A stretch of DNA of 31,207 nt, taken from positions 1 through 31,207 of the forward strand of contig JAQMWT010000108.1 of assembly GCA_029834535.1 (NCBI GenBank), written 5' to 3'. The stretch is from Chrysophaeum taylorii. Taxonomy: Eukaryota; Sar; Pelagophyceae; Pelagomonadales; Pelagomonadaceae. Under the pieces are notes generated by a model, which worked only from the letters and a program-made list of their open reading frames with translations, had not been told where the DNA came from and searched no databases. Made by a program: the position numbers and the translations under genes. Below are positions 27,125 to 31,207 of the stretch, one piece after another (the stretch's first letter is position 1; every line of letters begins with the position of its first letter).

Positions 27125-27371
27125 TTAAGAAGTCGGGCGTGTCGTAATATTGCGCAAAGAGGCGGTATCCTCAACATCAGACGTGTGGTCCAATTCATCC
27201 TCGCTATTATCTTCCAGTTCCTTTAACTCTGGAGAGGAAGAATTTTGATCTTCGGAGGATTGGTCGTTAGCAGTGTGGTTCGTAGTCATAGCATCACTTA
27301 AGGTGACCAGGGGTGCCATAACAGACGAAAGGAGGGAGATAGCTGCACCCGGTGTTAAAGTATGCAGGTCC
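27125..27371 (-). pseudogene. Truncated duplicate of the unknown ORF's C-terminus
   Basis: Encodes DLHTLTPGAAISLLSSVMAP, LVTLSDAMTT, an acidic SSPELKELEDNSEDELDHTS and the end TASLRNITTRPTS. It matches the last ~80 residues of the ORF ending at 27883. The N-terminal part is missing. The open frame entering from unit 2 sequence is accidental. Confidence 0.7.
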
Positions 27372-28141
27372 TGGAGAGATTTGACCCTCTCCGGGTACAT
27401 GGTAGAGACTGCGTGCAGTCTTAGGCGTGTACAGACCTTTCCGCTTGTCACATGCTACTACACAAGGTAGGGATTTAAGCCCTAACTCCTTAAGGACATT
27501 AGGTCCCATAGAAGCGTTTACACTGACAACGAGGAACGAAGCCTCTGTTAATTAAACAGAACACCCCGTACCTGACGGTGCGCACCTGGAGGCCTACTCC
27601 ATGTTGGAAAAGAGCTTCAGACTGGGTTCTTCATAGTCATGAATAAGTAATTGCGGAAGGGTAAGGAAGGAAAGAGGGAAGGCCGTATTACGGAGAGAAA
27701 ACCCTCTTGTAGAGATAGGTGTGAAATGTTCCAGTGTCGCACACATAATAGTGTAGCTCTCTGGACCCCCTCAACGTGTGAAAACGGCTTATGCATTTCA
27801 TACGTTCTTGAGGCGGAACTTGTGCAATATACATGAGAACAGTGAACAATGGGACAAACAACTACGAAACAGGACAAATTAATTATGATGTCGAGCGTGT
27901 TGTGATGTTGCGTAAAGAAGCGGTATCGGTATCCACAACATCAGATGTGTGGTCCAATTCACCCTCGCTATTATCGTCCAGTTCCTTTAACTCTGGAGAA
28001 GACGAATTATGATCATCGGAGGATAGGTCGTTAGCAGTGTCGGTATTGTGCGTAGTCATTGCATCACTCAAGGTGACCAAGGGTGCCATAACAGACGAGA
28101 GGAAGGACATAGCAGCATCTGGTGTAAGAGCGTGTAGATCC
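27372..28141 (-). repeat. Tandem duplicate unit 2
   Basis: About 770 bp. Continuous at its upper end with the rest of the unknown ORF, so it is the parental copy. Confidence 0.8.
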
Positions 28142-28467
28142 AATGCAGGAATAACACGATCATGTACATCAGACATAGCTGTGTGTAGGCTGTGAGCTGC
28201 TGCGTCGATTAGAACTCGCTGGGCCTCATTATACGTATCTGGAGGGAACTGTCCAATGGACGAGATAAGCGACCGAGAAATGATATGGGCAAATACAGCA
28301 GAGGTCGGGATTATAGTGTCCTGATGCATTTGAAGACTCGACAAGATGTTGTCTAACAAAGAGACATGCTTGATGTTCTCGGTCACTTGAGTATTTAACG
28401 TTTCGTGGGCCTCTTGCATCTGTGTGAGAGAAGCTAGTGCAAGCGATAGTTGATGTTCTCGTGCCAT
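27883..28467 (-). CDS. Unknown protein, C-terminal half (second frame)
   Basis: 194 codons overlapping the end of the larger frame (28434-29927) by 34 nt in a different frame. REHQLSLALASLTQMQEAHE continues the helical pattern that ends the first frame (HQLKEEIRSLSLRLTNTEQQ), so the two are probably one protein split by a frameshift near 28465. I see no classic slippery heptamer there, which favours an indel over programmed shifting. The C-terminus is very acidic (SSPELKELDDNSEGELDHTS) and matches the duplicate at 27125. No family recognised. Confidence 0.5.
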   Translation of the reverse strand: MAREHQLSLALASLTQMQEAHETLNTQVTENIKHVSLLDNILSSLQMHQDTIIPTSAVFAHIISRSLISSIGQFPPDTYNEAQRVLIDAAAHSLHTAMSDVHDRVIPALDLHALTPDAAMSFLSSVMAPLVTLSDAMTTHNTDTANDLSSDDHNSSSPELKELDDNSEGELDHTSDVVDTDTASLRNITTRSTS

Positions 28468-29927
28468 ATCAATTGCTGTTCGGTGTTAGTGAGACGTAAG
28501 GATAAAGACCGAATCTCTTCTTTTAATTGGTGTGAAGATTCAGCCATATTGTCGTTGGCTTTATCTGGCGTGGGTTCAGCGGGTGAATTATCGATCGGCG
28601 CTGGTGACACATCTTCAGAAGTTGTATTTTCAGAGAAGGTGTCAATTATTTGTGAGGGGTAGCCAACTTGGACTAACACGTTTTTAAATCCCAATTGTTG
28701 ATCAGGTGGAAGTTGGCGAAAGTAGTTAAGCATTGGCGGTACCGTCTCGGAAGAAGCTGCGTCAAGTTGATGAGAAACATCGTTAACAAAGCGTTCGATG
28801 AGCACACTAAGTAACTCATCAGGATTGGTGACTACACAGGCTTTATCTTCAACGGACTGTAACAAAGACCAAGCTGCCACAAGGATCTCAAGATTTACGC
28901 TCGAAATGAAGGGCAGCTGAAGTAAGAGCGGGGCATTAGCGTCAGGGTTGACGAGAATTTTAGAAGCATCGACGTTAAGGGATGTCGTAATCTGCATGAG
29001 CGCCTCTTTGAGCAGCTTGTTAATAGCAACGGACTTTTCAAGGCGGAGGATTATAGCTCTTATGTGGGCAGCTGGATCATTATAGCAAGAGAGTTGGAAG
29101 GGATGTTGATTATTGCGAATTAACGCTATCCCGTGATGGGATAAATTGCACATCACGCAAATCAACAGAAAGAAGGGGCGCGGTACATCGAAGCAGTGCG
29201 ATGCATGTTGCTCAGACGCGAGATGATCTTCAATAATTTGTCGTATCCTGTCCGTTTTAAGCTCATCTTCAGCGCAAATGATGAGTACAAGGGGTGTACC
29301 TGGCATATCGGTTTCGTTATAGCATTTGGTACACGCCACATGTACTTTGACAACCCCTTTAATGGGTGGAAAGCGGTGAAAGCGAATACCTTCGTTAGGT
29401 GATATAGCGGGAGCATTCCGGATGCGCTTTGCTTTTACGCACAGCAATGAACTGAGATATTGGACATTATCCACAAACTCTGTCTGTTGTGCTTCCGTAA
29501 GCAGCTGCTGCAAAGACTTAAGCCAACACTGAGGATCCTTATGTTGCGGGATAAGGAAATTGGGTGGCGAGGAACCAAGAGCAGTAACGTTCCCTGACAT
29601 CATCGCCAGTACGTCAAACTTGCAGTGTTTGAGCAGGAAGTACTCAGACTTCGCTGCTTGCGGTTTAGACTGTTGTTGGACAGTTGCCTTGGACGTCACG
29701 GGCGTAGATTGATGTCCTTGAGCAACCGACAAGTAGGTTTGATGCTTCCGATTAGGAGAACTAGTCGGAGCAACGCTTGGATTTAAGGCATTAAAGGGCG
29801 GAGATAGTGACGACACACCACCACGGCCACGGTTCAGTGCAGAATAGCGCCGGCTCGCAGCATCCTTGTTTTTAGTAGGATTCATCTTAAAAGGGATCTC
29901 CACATCGCGTCTTTCATTGCATTTCAC
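28434..29927 (-). CDS. Unknown protein, N-terminal half, 3' of a Ty1/copia pol remnant
   Basis: 497 codons. A second ATG at 29885 (MNPTKNKDAASRR) is an equally good start. A basic, Ser/Pro/Gln-rich N-terminus (to about residue 95) is followed by a mostly helical region with two paired-Cys stretches (VACTKCYNE, LLICVMCNLSHHG), a middle segment LLQLPFISSVNLEILVAAWS, and a C-terminal coiled coil. It starts about 145 bp after the pol stop on the same strand, where copia elements normally have only a polypurine tract and LTR. Candidates are an extra env-like or structural ORF of the element, or an unrelated gene. I recognise no family. The long open frame beside a ruined pol suggests it was kept longer or belongs to a younger insertion. 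Confidence 0.55.
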   Translation of the reverse strand: MKCNERRDVEIPFKMNPTKNKDAASRRYSALNRGRGGVSSLSPPFNALNPSVAPTSSPNRKHQTYLSVAQGHQSTPVTSKATVQQQSKPQAAKSEYFLLKHCKFDVLAMMSGNVTALGSSPPNFLIPQHKDPQCWLKSLQQLLTEAQQTEFVDNVQYLSSLLCVKAKRIRNAPAISPNEGIRFHRFPPIKGVVKVHVACTKCYNETDMPGTPLVLIICAEDELKTDRIRQIIEDHLASEQHASHCFDVPRPFFLLICVMCNLSHHGIALIRNNQHPFQLSCYNDPAAHIRAIILRLEKSVAINKLLKEALMQITTSLNVDASKILVNPDANAPLLLQLPFISSVNLEILVAAWSLLQSVEDKACVVTNPDELLSVLIERFVNDVSHQLDAASSETVPPMLNYFRQLPPDQQLGFKNVLVQVGYPSQIIDTFSENTTSEDVSPAPIDNSPAEPTPDKANDNMAESSHQLKEEIRSLSLRLTNTEQQLIWHENINYRLH

Positions 29928-30070
29928 ATTTTAGCGAGCCAGTATTCCTTTACATAGGAGGGTTAGTTCGAAGTCATTTCGGACATAGTGAAGGGTAAGG
30001 ATTAACCATATTGTTGAGCTATGGGCTGTTGTAAGCCAAGTAACGTGCGAAATCTGCTGAAGAGCGGAGC
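29928..30070 (-). other. Spacer between copia pol remnant and unknown ORF
   Basis: 143 bp with no gene. No clear polypurine tract or LTR edge could be identified. Confidence 0.5.
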
Positions 30071-31207
30071 TCAAAAGGGTTTAGTAAATCCATCGGCGAT
30101 ATTATGGGTACCGGAAACGTGATGTAGACGTATACGTTTTAACTGTACGTAGTCGCGAATACAAAACCAGCGTGTGCTGATAGCTTTGGCCTTAGTCGCA
30201 CTGTCGGGATTATTAGATAGACAGAGCAGAGGCAGAGTCTCCAAGTATAGGACGTTACGTCATGACGAACATGTCCGATGTAGGGGATTGTCGTGAGCAT
30301 CATCCATCTAGTAGAAGTCTTTCCCTGAAAGGTTGGCGAAGATAGAAGTGAGGATTTATAGCGAATGCCATTTCCGTTAACCATTTGCGTAACCAGACCA
30401 CATCATCGGCACCACATATTGAGGGCGATAAGTTCACTCATGCGTAGAAGTAGCGTGTAGCTGTAACTTGGACTTCCAAGTGATGAGAGAACCAAACAAA
30501 AGATGGCGTAAACCGGTTGTAGACTTGCGGTCTTGTTCATGAGGTGCATTATCTGCATCAACGAACGCGACCACATGGATCAAAGTTACCCTGAATTAAC
30601 TTGTTCTTTAGTGTAATCCAACATGGTGGCCATGTCAGTGCGATTACCGATACGAAGTCGCAGAAGATGGTCCATTAGAGCGGAAGAGCCAGAGTAGTAC
30701 CAGAGTCGAAGATTGCGATTTTCGGGCTTGCGCAAGTAGCGGAGCGTTCCTGTTTGAGTACTTGAACTGTAGAATTGCTGGATTATGCATTCCTCGAGAG
30801 CAACGACTACAGACTTTGGGATAGATCAGGGCGACAGGCCAATTGGACAAACGTGAGCTTGCCGAGTAGGGTGGAGAAAGGCGGAAGAATAAACTTGTCC
30901 ATATCAGAAGTTGGCTCTCCAGTTTTATACGTGTTGATGGTGACATCGGTGTGAAAGTGGAACGTAACTGCATTAAAATGGGTACTCTTCGAACAATGCA
31001 TCAAGTTTAGCCTGACAGTCCAGTGAATAGAACCATCAGCTGTTAGCGTTATGCCATGCCTACGAAGATGACTTCCTCGAAGGTGTCGACTGAGGTTTTT
31101 CCTTTTTCCCTCAGGGCCTTGGCTGTAATTCACGACGTGAGTTTCCGAAGTACAAGTAATGGAAACGACGTCGTCCACTGAGAGCGTGCCACTTAGGAAA
31201 TGTATCA
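30071..31207 (-). pseudogene. Ty1/copia pol, 3' part (RT end and RNase H), decayed
   Basis: The minus strand, with several frameshifts and a stop, gives copia landmarks in order. STLLGKLTFVQLACRPDLSQ matches the 'lvGkLmYl...tRPDi' box after the RT (about 30825-30895). TGTLRYLRKPENRNL matches 'ilRYLkgt' (about 30715-30760). VDADNAPHEQDRKSTTG and LITWKSKLQLHATSTHE are the RNase H D-A-D and RKSTSG/W-KSK boxes (about 30470-30571). A frameshifted VVWLRKWLTEM precedes the end RWFCIRDYVQLKRIRL and HHVSGTHNIADGFTKPF with stop at 30071 (canonical 'hv-t--niADifTKpL'). The RT catalytic region lies beyond the window. Not functional. Confidence 0.85.

Larger units (their letters stand above)
26586..27371 (-). 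repeat. Tandem duplicate unit 1
   Basis: About 786 bp matching 27372-28141 throughout, by eye around 80-90% identical with indels. Both units start TGGAGAGATTTGACCCTCTC. On the minus strand each holds the C-terminal codons of the unknown ORF and a 3' region. Unit 1 is the 5'-truncated one. It lies where an element inserting next to its own 3' end, or an unequal exchange, would put it. Confidence 0.8.

Overview
The window is eukaryotic and dominated by mobile elements. It holds a mitochondrial-type enoyl-CoA hydratase gene without introns, non-LTR, LTR and Ty1/copia retroelements, Helitron helicase remnants, and many microsatellites. I saw no rRNA or tRNA gene, CRISPR array or bacterial operon. 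The compact intron-free gene and GC-rich left part suggest an intron-poor microbial eukaryote (oomycete-, thraustochytrid-, red-alga- or amoeba-like). The sequence alone does not let me name the lineage. Only one gene looks intact, the hydratase at 15073-15876.

Layout. (1) 1-9632: two closely related copies of a non-LTR retrotransposon whose protein has a pre-RT region, a reverse transcriptase and a C-terminal PD-(D/E)XK nuclease. Copy 1 is split by a short 371-bp repeat with a 13-bp target-site duplication. Copy 2 is 5'-truncated and carries a 741-bp piece of an NTF2/SnoaL-like gene. Between them lie two Helitron-like fragments arranged as an inverted repeat (4191-6039). (2) 9633-15056: a mosaic of truncated retroelement tails, then three head-to-tail Helitron-like units (C, D, E). 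Unit C contains a small LTR element (TRIM-like, 334-bp LTRs, 4-bp CATG duplication), whose 5' LTR holds a second copy of the short repeat. A third copy sits in unit C's minisatellite. (3) 15057-16030: the hydratase gene and a 110-bp CTTT microsatellite. (4) 16152-19434: a palindrome with arms of about 1.6 kb, each carrying a degraded gene with an OTU-protease-like DGHC motif. (5) 19435-22928: mostly unassigned DNA, a charged repeat protein, a further Helitron fragment in reverse, and a LINE 3' end with an AAAC microsatellite. (6) 23001-25320: a second palindrome with arms of about 1.07 kb, carrying outward-facing copies of an unrecognised gene around a spacer with AP-1-like and CRE-like sites. 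(7) 25584-26585: a broken gag-like gene. (8) 26586-31207: AT-richer DNA on the minus strand with a decayed Ty1/copia pol 3' end, an unrecognised two-frame ORF just downstream of it, and a tandem duplication of that ORF's 3' end.

The elements are nested, which gives a relative order: Helitron unit C, then the LTR element inside it, then the short repeat inside its LTR. The two LTRs provide a filled site and an empty site for the short repeat within the same window.
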